A stretch of 64,000 nt of DNA from an uncultured Maribacter sp. (GCA_947498505.1 CANMKG010000001.1:496001-560000), one strand, 5' to 3'. Positions 17,716-26,913 are shown, numbered from the stretch's first letter. Translations and numbers: made by a program. Notes: a model not told the origin generated them from the letters alone.

Positions 17716-19371
17716 ATGGATTTATTACCTATTGTCTCTTTTGTTGGTTTTACGTTATTAGTAGCTGTAATTGCATGGTATGCCACTCGAAAAACCAATG
17801 AAAAGTCTGCTGATGGTTATTTTCTTGGAGGACGGAGCCTCGGCGCTATTACCATAGCAGGATCGTTATTACTTACCAATCTTTCTGCAGAGCAAATTGT
17901 AGGCCTAAATGGGCAAGCGTTTACCGAAGGAGTTTTGGTAATGGCTTGGGAAACCTTAGCCGCAATAGCCATGATTGTAACAGCTGTATTTTTATTACCC
18001 CGATATATGCGTGGAGGTATTACAACCATTCCACAGTTTGTAGAAGATAGGTTTGATCACCAAACCAAAGCAATTCTTACTACTCTATTTTTATCTGGTT
18101 ATGTTGTAGTAATTCTTCCATCCGTATTATACTCAGGTTCATTAGCCTTTAGTACGATGTTTAATTTACCAGAAGTATTGGGTATGACGCACAATACTAC
18201 TATTTGGGTTTGTGTATGGAGTATAGGTATCATAGGTATTATTTATGCCATTTTTGGAGGATTAAAAGCTGTTGCAGTATCTGATTTAATTAATGCTATT
18301 GGATTACTTATTGGAGGTTTGTTAATTCCTGTTTTTGGTTTATTGTTAATTGGTGATGGTAGTATATCAGCAGGGATATCAACATTATGGGAAAGCAACC
18401 CTGATAAGTTTAATGTTAAAGGAGATGTTGACGCTTCTATTCCTTTTGGTACAATTTTCACGGGTATGATGCTTGTTCAAATGTTTTATTGGGGAACTAA
18501 TCAAGCCATTTTACAACGCGTATTTGGTGCCAAAAACCTAAAAGAAGGGCAAAAAGGAATGATTTTAGCCGCATTAGTTAAGTTTTTAATTCCTATAATT
18601 GTGGTATTACCAGGTATAATTGCTTGGCATATTTTTAATGGTGACTTAAGTAACCCTGATCAGGCATATCCGCAATTGGTAAGAACAGTTTTACCTGCTG
18701 CCTTTATGGGCTTTTTTGCTGCTGTTTTATTTGGAGCTGTATTAAGTTCTTTTAATAGCTTATTAAATAGTAGTGCTACACTTTTTGGTTTTGACTTGTA
18801 TCAACAATACTTTAAGAAAAGTGCTTCTGAAAAAGAAATTGTAAGAGCTGGTAAAATATTTGGTTTGGTTTTAGGAATTCTTGGTATGTGCGTAGCTCCA
18901 CTAATTGCTAATGCTCCAAAAGGTTTGTTTGCTTGGTTACAAGAAGCTAACGGTTGTTATAGTATACCCATATTAACTGTAATTGTAATAGGCTTTTTTA
19001 CAAAAAAAGTTCCAGCAATTGCTGCAAAGGTTGGAGTAATCTCTGGAGTTGTTTTATACTCAATTAGTCAGTTTGCTTTAAAGCCACATTTTGTAGCAAA
19101 AGCACTTGATAAGGCCAAATTGGATAACATTACGGATGCTAAACTTCTGAGTGTAATTGAAGCAGAAGCATATCCTCATTTTTTACATGTAATGGCTATT
19201 CTTTTTGTACTTAACATCGGAATAATGTTATTGATAGGATATTTTAATCCTAGAAAAGAAGCCTATAAACCAATGACAACGGATCAGGTTAACATAACTC
19301 CTTGGAAATACGCATTACTTACTGGTGGTTTAATTACCGTATTAGTGCTAAGTACATATTTCATTTTTTAA
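17716..19371 (+). CDS. Sodium:solute symporter (SSS/SGLT family), probable sugar transporter
   Basis: Sodium-coupled symporter of 551 residues with about 14 membrane helices. Family marks are the early GYFLGGRSLG segment, the helix following it with LLTNLSAEQIVGLNGQAF, and the central MLVQMFYWGTNQAILQR block of the sugar-transporting SGLT subgroup. It starts four bases after the alpha-galactosidase stop and probably brings in the oligosaccharide or galactoside that enzyme cleaves. No regulatory domain is attached. Sugar specificity is inferred from the neighbour. Confidence 0.92.
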   Translation: MDLLPIVSFVGFTLLVAVIAWYATRKTNEKSADGYFLGGRSLGAITIAGSLLLTNLSAEQIVGLNGQAFTEGVLVMAWETLAAIAMIVTAVFLLPRYMRGGITTIPQFVEDRFDHQTKAILTTLFLSGYVVVILPSVLYSGSLAFSTMFNLPEVLGMTHNTTIWVCVWSIGIIGIIYAIFGGLKAVAVSDLINAIGLLIGGLLIPVFGLLLIGDGSISAGISTLWESNPDKFNVKGDVDASIPFGTIFTGMMLVQMFYWGTNQAILQRVFGAKNLKEGQKGMILAALVKFLIPIIVVLPGIIAWHIFNGDLSNPDQAYPQLVRTVLPAAFMGFFAAVLFGAVLSSFNSLLNSSATLFGFDLYQQYFKKSASEKEIVRAGKIFGLVLGILGMCVAPLIANAPKGLFAWLQEANGCYSIPILTVIVIGFFTKKVPAIAAKVGVISGVVLYSISQFALKPHFVAKALDKAKLDNITDAKLLSVIEAEAYPHFLHVMAILFVLNIGIMLLIGYFNPRKEAYKPMTTDQVNITPWKYALLTGGLITVLVLSTYFIF

Positions 19372-19451
19372 TTTTTACCTGAAACATTCTTGTTTCCCAA
19401 AATTACCATTCATTCTCTTTTTATAGCAGTGATAAGTGGTATAGCTCGTTA

Positions 19452-19459
19452 TAATTTTG
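19452..19459 (+). promoter_or_regulatory. Candidate -7 element TAATTTTG of the SDR gene
   Basis: TAATTTTG matches TAnnTTTG and lies 25 bases before the SDR ATG. No -33 TTG is present at good spacing, so activation by a regulator may be needed. Confidence 0.4.
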
Positions 19460-19484
19460 CTGTATAATTTTAAAAACATATACA

Positions 19485-20234
19485 ATGAAAAAAAGAGCTT
19501 TAATTATAGGAGGAAGTAGTGGAATTGGAAAAGCAACAGCTACAAACCTACTAAACGAAGGTGTAGAAGTACATGTTGTTGGAACAAATTCAGCAAAACT
19601 GGATGCTTTTAAACAAGAAACAAATCAAAGTGTAGTAACACACAAAGTAGACATCACAAATTCGCAAGAAGTTGCTGCTTTAAACAAGACAATTTCTGGA
19701 TTAGATAATTTAGACTATTTGGTAAACGCTTCTGGTATTTTTGGTCCAAAATCATTTTTAGATCATACCGAAGCCGATTATGATTCATACCTAAACTTAA
19801 ACCGTGGTTTCTTTTTTATTACACAAGCAGCTGCTAAAAAAATGGCTGATACTAATGGTGGAGCAATAGTTAATGTTGGCTCTATGTGGGCGAAGCAAGC
19901 CGTAAAAGCAACACCTTCTTCGGCATATTCTATGCAAAAGGCAGGATTACACAGTCTAACACAACATTTAGCAATGGAACTTGCAGATCAAAAAATACGT
20001 GTAAATGCGGTTTCTCCTGCAGTTGTAGAAACACCAGTTTACGAAAGTGTTTTTGGCGGAAAGCAAGAAGCTAATGATGCATTGCAAAACTTTCATGCTT
20101 TTCACCCTATCGGAAGAAATGGTAAAGCTCAAGATGTAGCAGATACTATTTCATATCTATTATCTGATAAAGCTTCATGGGTAACAGGAGCTATCTGGGA
20201 TACAGATGGTGGTGTAATGTCTGGACGAAACTAA
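19485..20234 (+). CDS. Short-chain dehydrogenase/reductase
   Basis: Classical SDR of 249 residues using NAD(P)H. The cofactor motif GGSSGIG is at 9-15, NASG near 81-84, and the catalytic Ser133, Tyr148 and Lys152 (YSMQK) are intact. The C-terminal GGVMSG tail is typical of 3-oxoacyl-ACP reductase-like enzymes. The next genes (AhpD-like protein, flavin amine oxidase, AraC regulator) run the same way with short gaps, so it is likely the first gene of that cluster. The substrate cannot be told. Confidence 0.9.
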   Translation: MKKRALIIGGSSGIGKATATNLLNEGVEVHVVGTNSAKLDAFKQETNQSVVTHKVDITNSQEVAALNKTISGLDNLDYLVNASGIFGPKSFLDHTEADYDSYLNLNRGFFFITQAAAKKMADTNGGAIVNVGSMWAKQAVKATPSSAYSMQKAGLHSLTQHLAMELADQKIRVNAVSPAVVETPVYESVFGGKQEANDALQNFHAFHPIGRNGKAQDVADTISYLLSDKASWVTGAIWDTDGGVMSGRN

Positions 20235-20268
20235 AAGCTTCAGGATAAAAATTAAATATTTAATCATG

Positions 20269-20290
20269 GGTGTGAAAACCTTTTCACACC
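20269..20290 (+). promoter_or_regulatory. Intercistronic hairpin between the SDR and AhpD-like genes
   Basis: GGTGTGAAAA and TTTTCACACC form a perfect 10-base inverted repeat around CC. It sits between the SDR stop and the start of the next gene. No T-run follows, so it looks more like an RNA-processing or stability stem, or an operator, than a terminator. Confidence 0.6.
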
Positions 20291-20304
20291 TTAAAAAGAA
20301 GACT

Positions 20305-20607
20305 ATGTATAACATGAATCATCTCAAAAAATTAGGTACATTGGGCAAAAATGCTGAACCTGCAATGAAAGCTTTTCAAGAATTGGATAAAGTTGCATTA
20401 GCTGAAGGCAGTATTCCAAAAAAGTATAAAGAATTAATGGCAGTTGCTGTTGCATTAACTACCCAATGTCCATATTGTTTGGAAATACATAAAAAACATG
20501 CAGTTGATGCTGGCGCTACTCCTGAGGAATTAGCTGAGGCTACGTTTGTAGCTGCTGCCCTTAGAGCTGGAGCGGCTGTGGTTCATGGAACGCATATCAT
20601 GGAATAA
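20305..20607 (+). CDS. AhpD-like/carboxymuconolactone decarboxylase family protein
   Basis: Small all-helical AhpD-fold protein of about 100 residues. The redox motif CPYC (Cys55, Cys58) is followed by EIH with His62, which is the AhpD peroxidase arrangement. So it probably reduces peroxides or acts as a disulfide relay. I start it at the ATG at 20305 (MYNMNHLKK, preceded by AAGAAG), because the in-frame ATG at 20266 would place the upstream hairpin inside the coding region. It ends five bases before the amine oxidase ATG. Confidence 0.85.
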   Translation: MYNMNHLKKLGTLGKNAEPAMKAFQELDKVALAEGSIPKKYKELMAVAVALTTQCPYCLEIHKKHAVDAGATPEELAEATFVAAALRAGAAVVHGTHIME

Positions 20608-20612
20608 TTATA

Positions 20613-21662
20613 ATGAAAATAACACATTCAAAATATATCATCGTGGGAGCAGGGTTATCTGGCCTAACCACGGCTCATAAACTTATAGAATCTGGTGAAA
20701 CCAATATTCTTATTCTTGAAGGTCGTTCAAGAATAGGAGGGCGCATAAAAACCCATAATAATATTGATCTAGGAGCTACTTGGTTTCAAGAGCAGCATAC
20801 GCTTGTAAACCACAGTTTAAAAAGTCTTGGAATTGATAGATTTCCACAATATCAAAAAGGTAAAAGTGTGTTGGTGTATAACACAATGGCGCCTGCTCAT
20901 TATTTTGAAAGTGATACTAATGGTCCGTCAGCGCAAAGAGTAGTTGGCGGTTCATTTGCTTTAATTGATGCATTATCAAACTCTTTTATTAATAAAATAG
21001 TTCTAAATACTTCCGTAATTGCTATCTCCGAACAAAATAATCAAATAGAACTTCAAACTAAGAATACAAAGTACATCGCGGAAAAAGTGATTATAACAAT
21101 ACCACCAAAATTGGCTAGTACACTTACTTATACTCCCGAGTTACCTGTTGATATGCAAACATTAATGAAGCAAACACATACTTGGATGAGTAATGCCATA
21201 AAGGTGGGCATTTCTTTTACTTCTCCTTTTTGGAAAAGTAAAAAATTATCTGGAACCGTAATTGGACAAGTAGGGCCTGTTATAGAATTGTACGATCATT
21301 CCAATTATGAAGAAAATTCATATCACCTTATGGGTTTTGTTAATGAAGGTCTTAGAGATGTTACACCTAAACAACGAAAAGAACGAATTTTAGACTATTT
21401 AGAAAAATATTTGGGAAGTGAAATTAGAGATTACACAGGATATGAAGAAAAAGATTGGTCTCAAGATAAATTCACCTCTTGTTCTAATTTAAAATCGGTT
21501 TATATGAGCCCTCAATATGGTGATTCTAGATATTCTAATTTTTATTTTGATGGTAAATTGTTATTTTCAGGTACCGAAACGTCTCCGCATTATGGAGGTT
21601 ATTTAGAGGGAGCAATTTATAGTGGACTAAGAGCCGCAGAGAAATTGCTTCAAAATCAATAA
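20613..21662 (+). CDS. FAD-dependent amine oxidase family protein
   Basis: Flavin-containing amine oxidase/phytoene-dehydrogenase-type protein of 349 residues. The Rossmann motif GAGLSG is at 12-17, then the second flavin segment GGRIKTHNNIDLGATWF. The C-terminal flavin motif GTETSPHYGGYLEGAIYSG closes the FAD site. There is no signal peptide. It is shorter than classic monoamine oxidases (about 450). Substrates could be amines or an unsaturated/cyclic intermediate. It sits between the AhpD-like gene (5 bases) and the AraC regulator gene (8 bases), so it is a member of a four-gene operon. Confidence 0.87.
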   Translation: MKITHSKYIIVGAGLSGLTTAHKLIESGETNILILEGRSRIGGRIKTHNNIDLGATWFQEQHTLVNHSLKSLGIDRFPQYQKGKSVLVYNTMAPAHYFESDTNGPSAQRVVGGSFALIDALSNSFINKIVLNTSVIAISEQNNQIELQTKNTKYIAEKVIITIPPKLASTLTYTPELPVDMQTLMKQTHTWMSNAIKVGISFTSPFWKSKKLSGTVIGQVGPVIELYDHSNYEENSYHLMGFVNEGLRDVTPKQRKERILDYLEKYLGSEIRDYTGYEEKDWSQDKFTSCSNLKSVYMSPQYGDSRYSNFYFDGKLLFSGTETSPHYGGYLEGAIYSGLRAAEKLLQNQ

Positions 21663-21670
21663 ATAAAAAT

Positions 21671-22549
21671 TTGGAAGAATCTTCTAAAATACAACAATAT
21701 CATCTTCATAAAGAGCATCCTGAAAAGTTGCAATTTGATATTTATGATTTACGAAGTTATCTAGACAAAAGTGGCGCTCACGCTACAAAGCCACATTCTC
21801 ATAGTTTTTATCAAATCCTATGGGTTTTTAATAAAGGTGGTGTGCATTATATTGATTTTGATGAACACACTGTCGGTGAAAACACCATGTTTTTTATTGC
21901 TAAAAATCAAATTCATTATTTTGATGATAGTGCTAAACATGAAGGAATTTTAATTCACTTTAATGAAATTTTTCTTTTACAATCCGATGTAGATATCTTT
22001 TTAAAGTACAATGTTTTTAACAACAAATCTAAGCCTCTATGTTGTCTTGATTCCGAGTCTATTGAAATTGCAAATCATTATATTTCAATGATTAAGAGTG
22101 AATTACCTAATCGTAAAGAGTTTGGGCATTCCAACATTATTAGAAACCTATTAAAATCACTATTAATTGTTTTAGAGCGTTCGCAGAGAGTAAATTCTGA
22201 TTCTAACTTTCCGCTGACCAATCAATACGAACTTCAGTTTCTACAATTCAGAGAGCATATTGAGCAATACTACAATACCGGATACACGGTATCTGACTAT
22301 GCAAATTTACTCCATGTATCTCCTAAAACGTTGACTACAATAACTAAAAATGTAAGCGGTAAATCTCCTTCAAAATTGATATCTGAGCGTATTATTCTAG
22401 AGGCACAACGACTGTTATCATTCACATCATTAAAAATTAATGAAATTGGTTATCAATTAGGTTTTGAAGATGCCTCATATTTTGTTAAGTATTTTAAAAG
22501 ACATTTGAAAAAATCTCCTACAGACTATAGAAAAATGACTTCCGTATAA
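21671..22549 (+). CDS. AraC family transcriptional regulator
   Basis: A 292-residue activator with an N-terminal cupin sensor (HSHSFYQILWV, residues 37-47) and a C-terminal double helix-turn-helix (TVSDYANLLHVSPKTLTTITK and INEIGYQLGFEDASYFVKYF). The start is a TTG at 21671; the first in-frame ATG is far inside the cupin domain. It closes the SDR/AhpD/amine-oxidase cluster and probably controls it in response to a small molecule. Confidence 0.88.
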   Translation: MEESSKIQQYHLHKEHPEKLQFDIYDLRSYLDKSGAHATKPHSHSFYQILWVFNKGGVHYIDFDEHTVGENTMFFIAKNQIHYFDDSAKHEGILIHFNEIFLLQSDVDIFLKYNVFNNKSKPLCCLDSESIEIANHYISMIKSELPNRKEFGHSNIIRNLLKSLLIVLERSQRVNSDSNFPLTNQYELQFLQFREHIEQYYNTGYTVSDYANLLHVSPKTLTTITKNVSGKSPSKLISERIILEAQRLLSFTSLKINEIGYQLGFEDASYFVKYFKRHLKKSPTDYRKMTSV

Positions 22550-22671
22550 CTAGTTAACACGTAAGTGTTTGACAATTGATTGCGCTTATTATTAGATATT
22601 TAAAAGCTTTTAGTTGATTATTTTGCCTACTTTTCAATTTTTTAAGTAAAAAACCAACCAATCAATAAAAT

Positions 22672-23661
22672 ATGTTCTCATTCACAATTGAAGAAATTAA
22701 TACCATTTTAGGAGGAGTATTAATAGGAAGCACTACCCAAGCAATAACTGGTCTCAATGAGCTAAAAAATGCAGATTTAAATCAGGTAACTTTCATTGGC
22801 AACAAAAAATATATTAGTAAATGGCCTAAGTCTAATGCCTGCGCAGTAATTGTAAATGATGATATTAATCTTGAAATTATTGAAAACAAGGGAATTATAA
22901 AAGTTAAAAACGCCGATTTAGCAATGGCTAAATTATTGGATGTTTTTAGCCCTAAAAAACCTGAATTTGAAGAAGAAATTCATACTTCAGCTGTTATTCA
23001 TAAAAGTGTATTACTTGGTAAGAACTGCAAAATAGGAGCAAACAGTTATATTGGAAAAAATGTACAGATAGGAGATAATGTAACTATTTATCCAAATGTC
23101 AATATTTTTGACGATTCTAAAATTGGCTCTGATACCGTAATATGGTCGGGCACGGTTATTAGGGAACGTACAGAAATTGGTAGCAATTGTATTTTTCACA
23201 ACAATGTAAGTATTGGAGCTGATGGCTTTGGGTATAGACCATCGGAAGATGGAAAATCACTAGTTAAAGTACCACACATTGGTAATGTTGTAATTGGTAA
23301 CGCTGTTGAAGTTGGAGCTAATTCATGTATTGATCGCGGTAAATTTGGATCTACCCAACTTGGTGATGGCTGTAAAATTGATAATCTAGTACAAATTGGT
23401 CATAATTCTGTCTTAGGTCGTTGTTGCATAATGGCAGGTAACAGTGGTTTAGCTGGTTCCGTAACACTCGGTGATGGTGTTATTATTGGAGGTAGCGCAT
23501 CTATAAATGACCATACCACAATACATGCAGGGGCAGTAGTTGGTGCAGGTTCTGGTGTTGTTAGTGATGTAGCTGCTGGTAATTCGGTTCTGGGTTATCC
23601 AGCTTGTGATTCTCGTGATATGCTTAAACAATGGGTTGCACTTCGTAGGTTGGTGAAATAG
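22672..23661 (+). CDS. lpxD: UDP-3-O-acylglucosamine N-acyltransferase (LpxD)
   Basis: Left-handed beta-helix acyltransferase of lipid A synthesis that adds a 3-hydroxyacyl chain to UDP-3-O-acyl-GlcN. The N-terminal uridine-binding domain (1-95) is followed by hexapeptide repeats from about 105 (SAVIHKSVLLGKNCKIG). The catalytic His is 244 (LVQIGHNSVLG), and GADGFGY marks the active site. Length is 329 residues, close to the usual 340. Flavobacteria often have two LpxD paralogues, and this isolated copy, away from other lpx genes, could be the second. Confidence 0.9.
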   Translation: MFSFTIEEINTILGGVLIGSTTQAITGLNELKNADLNQVTFIGNKKYISKWPKSNACAVIVNDDINLEIIENKGIIKVKNADLAMAKLLDVFSPKKPEFEEEIHTSAVIHKSVLLGKNCKIGANSYIGKNVQIGDNVTIYPNVNIFDDSKIGSDTVIWSGTVIRERTEIGSNCIFHNNVSIGADGFGYRPSEDGKSLVKVPHIGNVVIGNAVEVGANSCIDRGKFGSTQLGDGCKIDNLVQIGHNSVLGRCCIMAGNSGLAGSVTLGDGVIIGGSASINDHTTIHAGAVVGAGSGVVSDVAAGNSVLGYPACDSRDMLKQWVALRRLVK

Positions 23662-23707
23662 CTTTTTTATATTTCTATCTAAAACAACCTAGCATTTTAA
23701 ATGTAGC

Positions 23708-23715
23708 TATCTTTG
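23708..23715 (+). promoter_or_regulatory. Candidate -7 element TATCTTTG of the DEAD-box helicase gene
   Basis: TATCTTTG matches TAnnTTTG and lies 14 bases before the ATG, predicting a very short leader. No clear -33 TTG is present. Confidence 0.5.
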
Positions 23716-23729
23716 CCAAAATTGGTATT

Positions 23730-25088
23730 ATGCAATCTTTTGAAGAATTTAAAATTTCTACTCCTTTACGAAATGCTATTAACGATTTAGGTTTTGAAAA
23801 ACCAACTCCTATACAGTCAAAATCTTTTTCCACAGTATTATCTGGACAAGATGTTATAGGTATTGCTCAAACAGGTACGGGAAAGACTTTTGCGTATATG
23901 CTACCTATTCTTCAAATGCTCCCTTTTTCAAAAGAAAAGCACCCAAGGGTACTTGTTTTAGTTCCTACACGAGAGCTTGTTTTACAAGTGGTAGAAGAAA
24001 TTGAAAAGTTTGGGAAGTACCGCAATGATAGAGTTATTGGTGTTTATGGAGGTACGAACATGAATCGTCAAAAAGAGGCACTCGCTGAAGGTGCAGACAT
24101 TATTGTGGCAACTCCTGGACGTTTGTATGATTTGGTTTTAAGTAGAGCACTTCAATTAAAACTCATTAAAAAATTGGTTATTGATGAAGTTGATGTAATG
24201 TTAGATCTTGGGTTTAGATTTCAACTTAATAATATTTTTGAACTGCTACCAAAAAAACGTCAAAACATAATGTTTTCGGCTACTATGACGGACGAAATCG
24301 AAAATTTAATTAAAGATTTTTTCGTCGGCACAAAAAAAGTTTCAGTGGCTGTAAGTGGTACGCCACTAAATAATATAGCACAATCGTGCTACGCTGTTCC
24401 AAATTTTCATACCAAAGTAAATCTGCTAAATCACTTAATAAAAGACGCCGACACCTATAAAAAAGTGCTAGTATTTATTTCAAATAAAAAAAATGCAGAT
24501 TTATTATTTAGTCTTTTAGAGGAATTGTATAGTGAGGAAATATGTGTCATTCATTCTAATAAAACTCAGAATTATAGAATACGTTCTATTCGGCAGTTTG
24601 ATGAGGGTAAAAACCGAATTTTAGTAACCACCGATGTTATGGCTCGTGGTTTAGATTTGGATAAAATATCTCACGTTGTAAATTTTGATACTCCATCGTT
24701 TCCTGAAAACTACATGCACCGTATTGGACGCACGGGTAGGGCAGAGGAGCAAGGTTCTTCGCTTTTGTTTTATACAGAGAAGGAAACTGACGCAAAAGAA
24801 GCTATAGAGTCGCTCATGAAAATGAGTATCCCTGAAATTGAATTCCCTAGTGAGGTAGAAATCTCCGACCAACTTATTCCAGAAGAACGTCCAAGAATAA
24901 TGGAAAGTAATAACCTAGCTAAAGAATTAAGGGACGAAAATAGAGGGGCGAGTTTCCATGAGAAAAAAGAAAAAAATAAAAAGACAAATCAGGGAGGCTC
25001 TTACAGAAGAACAGTGGGTAAAAAGTATAAAAAAGCGAAAACTAAGGGAGATAAAAATTATAACAAGCGAAATAAAAAACGAAAATAA
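23730..25088 (+). CDS. DEAD-box RNA helicase, RhlE-like
   Basis: ATP-dependent RNA helicase of 452 residues. It has the Q motif (PTPIQSKSF), Walker A QTGTGKT (about 49-55), motif Ia PTRELVLQ, motif Ib TPGRL, motif III SATM, and motif VI HRIGRTGR. Motif II reads DEVD, not the usual DEAD. The last 60 residues are a Lys/Arg-rich unstructured tail likely to bind RNA. It probably acts in ribosome assembly or cold-adapted RNA unfolding. Its stop is one base from the stop of the convergent pseudouridine synthase gene, with no room for a terminator. Confidence 0.92.
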   Translation: MQSFEEFKISTPLRNAINDLGFEKPTPIQSKSFSTVLSGQDVIGIAQTGTGKTFAYMLPILQMLPFSKEKHPRVLVLVPTRELVLQVVEEIEKFGKYRNDRVIGVYGGTNMNRQKEALAEGADIIVATPGRLYDLVLSRALQLKLIKKLVIDEVDVMLDLGFRFQLNNIFELLPKKRQNIMFSATMTDEIENLIKDFFVGTKKVSVAVSGTPLNNIAQSCYAVPNFHTKVNLLNHLIKDADTYKKVLVFISNKKNADLLFSLLEELYSEEICVIHSNKTQNYRIRSIRQFDEGKNRILVTTDVMARGLDLDKISHVVNFDTPSFPENYMHRIGRTGRAEEQGSSLLFYTEKETDAKEAIESLMKMSIPEIEFPSEVEISDQLIPEERPRIMESNNLAKELRDENRGASFHEKKEKNKKTNQGGSYRRTVGKKYKKAKTKGDKNYNKRNKKRK

Positions 25089-25089
25089 C

Positions 25090-25680
25090 CTACAACTCTA
25101 TTTTTTCGTTCAACAAGCTTACTTCTCCTGGTTGCAAATCGTTTAAACAAATATTTCCTACTCGTACACGAACCAATCGCAATGTTGGAAAGCCTACAGC
25201 AGCAGTCATTTTTCGTACCTGTCTAAATTTGCCTTCAGTTATGGTAATGCTAATCCATGAATTTGGTCTGTGCCTATTCAACCGTATTTTTGAATCGGGT
25301 AAGGGTAAGTCTGGTTCTTCTTTCAACCTATTAACTCTGCAGGGTTTTGTAACATACTTTTTTCCAAAAACTCCAATCTCCACACCCTTTTCAAGTTGAA
25401 AAATAGCGTCATTAGTTATTGCGCCATCCAATTGTGCATAATATTCTTTTTCAATTCCAGCCCTATTAATAGTATCACTTAGTTTACCATTATTGGTAAG
25501 AAGCAATAAACCTTCGGACTTTTCATCTAATCTACCAACAGGCATAATTCCTTCTGGAAAATTATACAACTCCCCTAAAAATTGTTTTTTACGTTTTTCT
25601 TTGGCGGTATTAGATATAAACTGACTTAATATTCCAAACGGTTTGTATAGTTTATATAAAATGTCGTCGTCTTGTTTCAT
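25090..25680 (-). CDS. rluE: 23S rRNA pseudouridine synthase, RluE-type
   Basis: RsuA/RluB/E-family pseudouridine synthase of 196 residues without an S4 domain, as in RluE. The catalytic motif GRLDEKSEGLLLLTNNG holds the essential Asp. The C-terminal blocks ITITEGKFRQVRKMTAAVGFPTLRLVR match the RluE family, which modifies U2457 of 23S rRNA. The start is an ATG (MKQDDD). It converges directly on the DEAD-box helicase gene, and both act on rRNA. Confidence 0.88.
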   Translation of the reverse strand: MKQDDDILYKLYKPFGILSQFISNTAKEKRKKQFLGELYNFPEGIMPVGRLDEKSEGLLLLTNNGKLSDTINRAGIEKEYYAQLDGAITNDAIFQLEKGVEIGVFGKKYVTKPCRVNRLKEEPDLPLPDSKIRLNRHRPNSWISITITEGKFRQVRKMTAAVGFPTLRLVRVRVGNICLNDLQPGEVSLLNEKIEL

Positions 25681-25743
25681 TTAAATCAATACAAATTTGG
25701 CTATTTTAATTTAGAATAAACATTTGTTATTTAAATTAGAATG

Positions 25744-25774
25744 CTATAACAATTTAATGCCCTTATTGTTATAG
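25744..25774. promoter_or_regulatory. Inverted repeat, possible operator before the CE2-like gene
   Basis: CTATAACAAT at 25744-25753 and its exact reverse complement ATTGTTATAG at 25765-25774 are separated by 11 bases. The centre-to-centre distance is 21 bp, two turns of DNA. It ends 19 bases before the ATG at 25794. A repressor site is likelier than a terminator because no T-run follows. Confidence 0.5.
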
Positions 25775-25793
25775 GTTTACAAAAAGAAGTATT

Positions 25794-26912
25794 ATGAATC
25801 TTTCTAAAGTTATTATCTTATTCTTATTAGGTGGCTTTGTTTCATGTAGTGTTTCAAAAAACAAACCCAATTACGGTGCAAATCAACAAGCATCATTAGA
25901 AATTGCGCACAATCATAAAGATGTGTACTATGAAGGAAGAGTTTTTAAAAATGATATACAAAATGCTACAGAAATTTATTGGTCAGGTTCTAGTATAACA
26001 TTGGAATTTAAAGGGACTTCTGTAAAAACTACAATAGCGGATGAAAATGGCACTAATTACTTTAATGTATTTATTGATGGGGATTTTGTGAAATATATTC
26101 AATTAGAAAAGGGAAAAAGAGAGTATATTTTAGCAAAAAATCTTAGTAATTCAAAGCATAAGATAGCTTTGACGAAACGAAATCAATGGACCGATGGTAA
26201 GAGTTTGTTTTACAAGTTTGCTATAGAAGGAGGTAAAACGTATCCTATCAAAAAAAAACCATTGTTTATTGAATTTTATGGAAATTCAATAACTGTTGGT
26301 CATGGCAATGAGGATTATACAGGCGCGGATGAACTTTCAGGAAAAGTCACCAACAATTATAATTCTTATGCAGCACTAACAGCGCGAAAGTTAAACGCAG
26401 AATATGCCTGTATTGCTCGTAGCGGAATAGGTTTAATGGTTAGTTGGTTTAATATGATTATGCCAGAAATGTACGATTTGGTCAATCCTTTTGACAAGAA
26501 CTTGAAGTGGGATTTTGCTAAAAATCAACCAGACATCGTTATTATTAATATACTTCAGAACGATTCATGGATTGTTAATTTGCCAGACAATGCTGAATAT
26601 AAAAGGAGGTTTGGCAATAAAAAACCCTCGGAACAAGATTACGTTGATGCCTATGCCGCTTTTATTGAAAAAATTAAAGGACATTATCCAAATGTGAAAA
26701 TTGTATGTTATTTAGGTAATATGGACATCACAAAGCAAGAATCTGTGTGGCCAGCACGTGTTGAAAAGGTGGTTGCTCATTTTTCTAAGAATGTATATAT
26801 GACTTCCGCTCCGTACATTGATAAAAAAGGTTTAGGGCATCCAAAAGTAAAGGATCATGAAGTATCTGCGGAAATTCTAACAGCTTTTATTAAAACAAAT
26901 GTCTTAGAATAG
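25794..26912 (+). CDS. CE2-like SGNH esterase lipoprotein
   Basis: Secreted deacetylase-like protein of 372 residues. The lipoprotein signal ends at Cys18 (FVSC). A beta-sandwich domain (about 40-150) precedes an SGNH hydrolase domain, the layout of carbohydrate esterase family 2. Block I is FYGNSITVGHGNE with Ser165 as nucleophile; Asn replaces the usual Asp in GDS. The catalytic His is in GLGHPKVKDH (about 349). It would remove acetyl groups from polysaccharides at the cell surface. An inverted repeat at 25744-25774 may control it. It is tail to tail with the EamA transporter gene, one base apart. Confidence 0.85.
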   Translation: MNLSKVIILFLLGGFVSCSVSKNKPNYGANQQASLEIAHNHKDVYYEGRVFKNDIQNATEIYWSGSSITLEFKGTSVKTTIADENGTNYFNVFIDGDFVKYIQLEKGKREYILAKNLSNSKHKIALTKRNQWTDGKSLFYKFAIEGGKTYPIKKKPLFIEFYGNSITVGHGNEDYTGADELSGKVTNNYNSYAALTARKLNAEYACIARSGIGLMVSWFNMIMPEMYDLVNPFDKNLKWDFAKNQPDIVIINILQNDSWIVNLPDNAEYKRRFGNKKPSEQDYVDAYAAFIEKIKGHYPNVKIVCYLGNMDITKQESVWPARVEKVVAHFSKNVYMTSAPYIDKKGLGHPKVKDHEVSAEILTAFIKTNVLE

Positions 26913-26913
26913 C

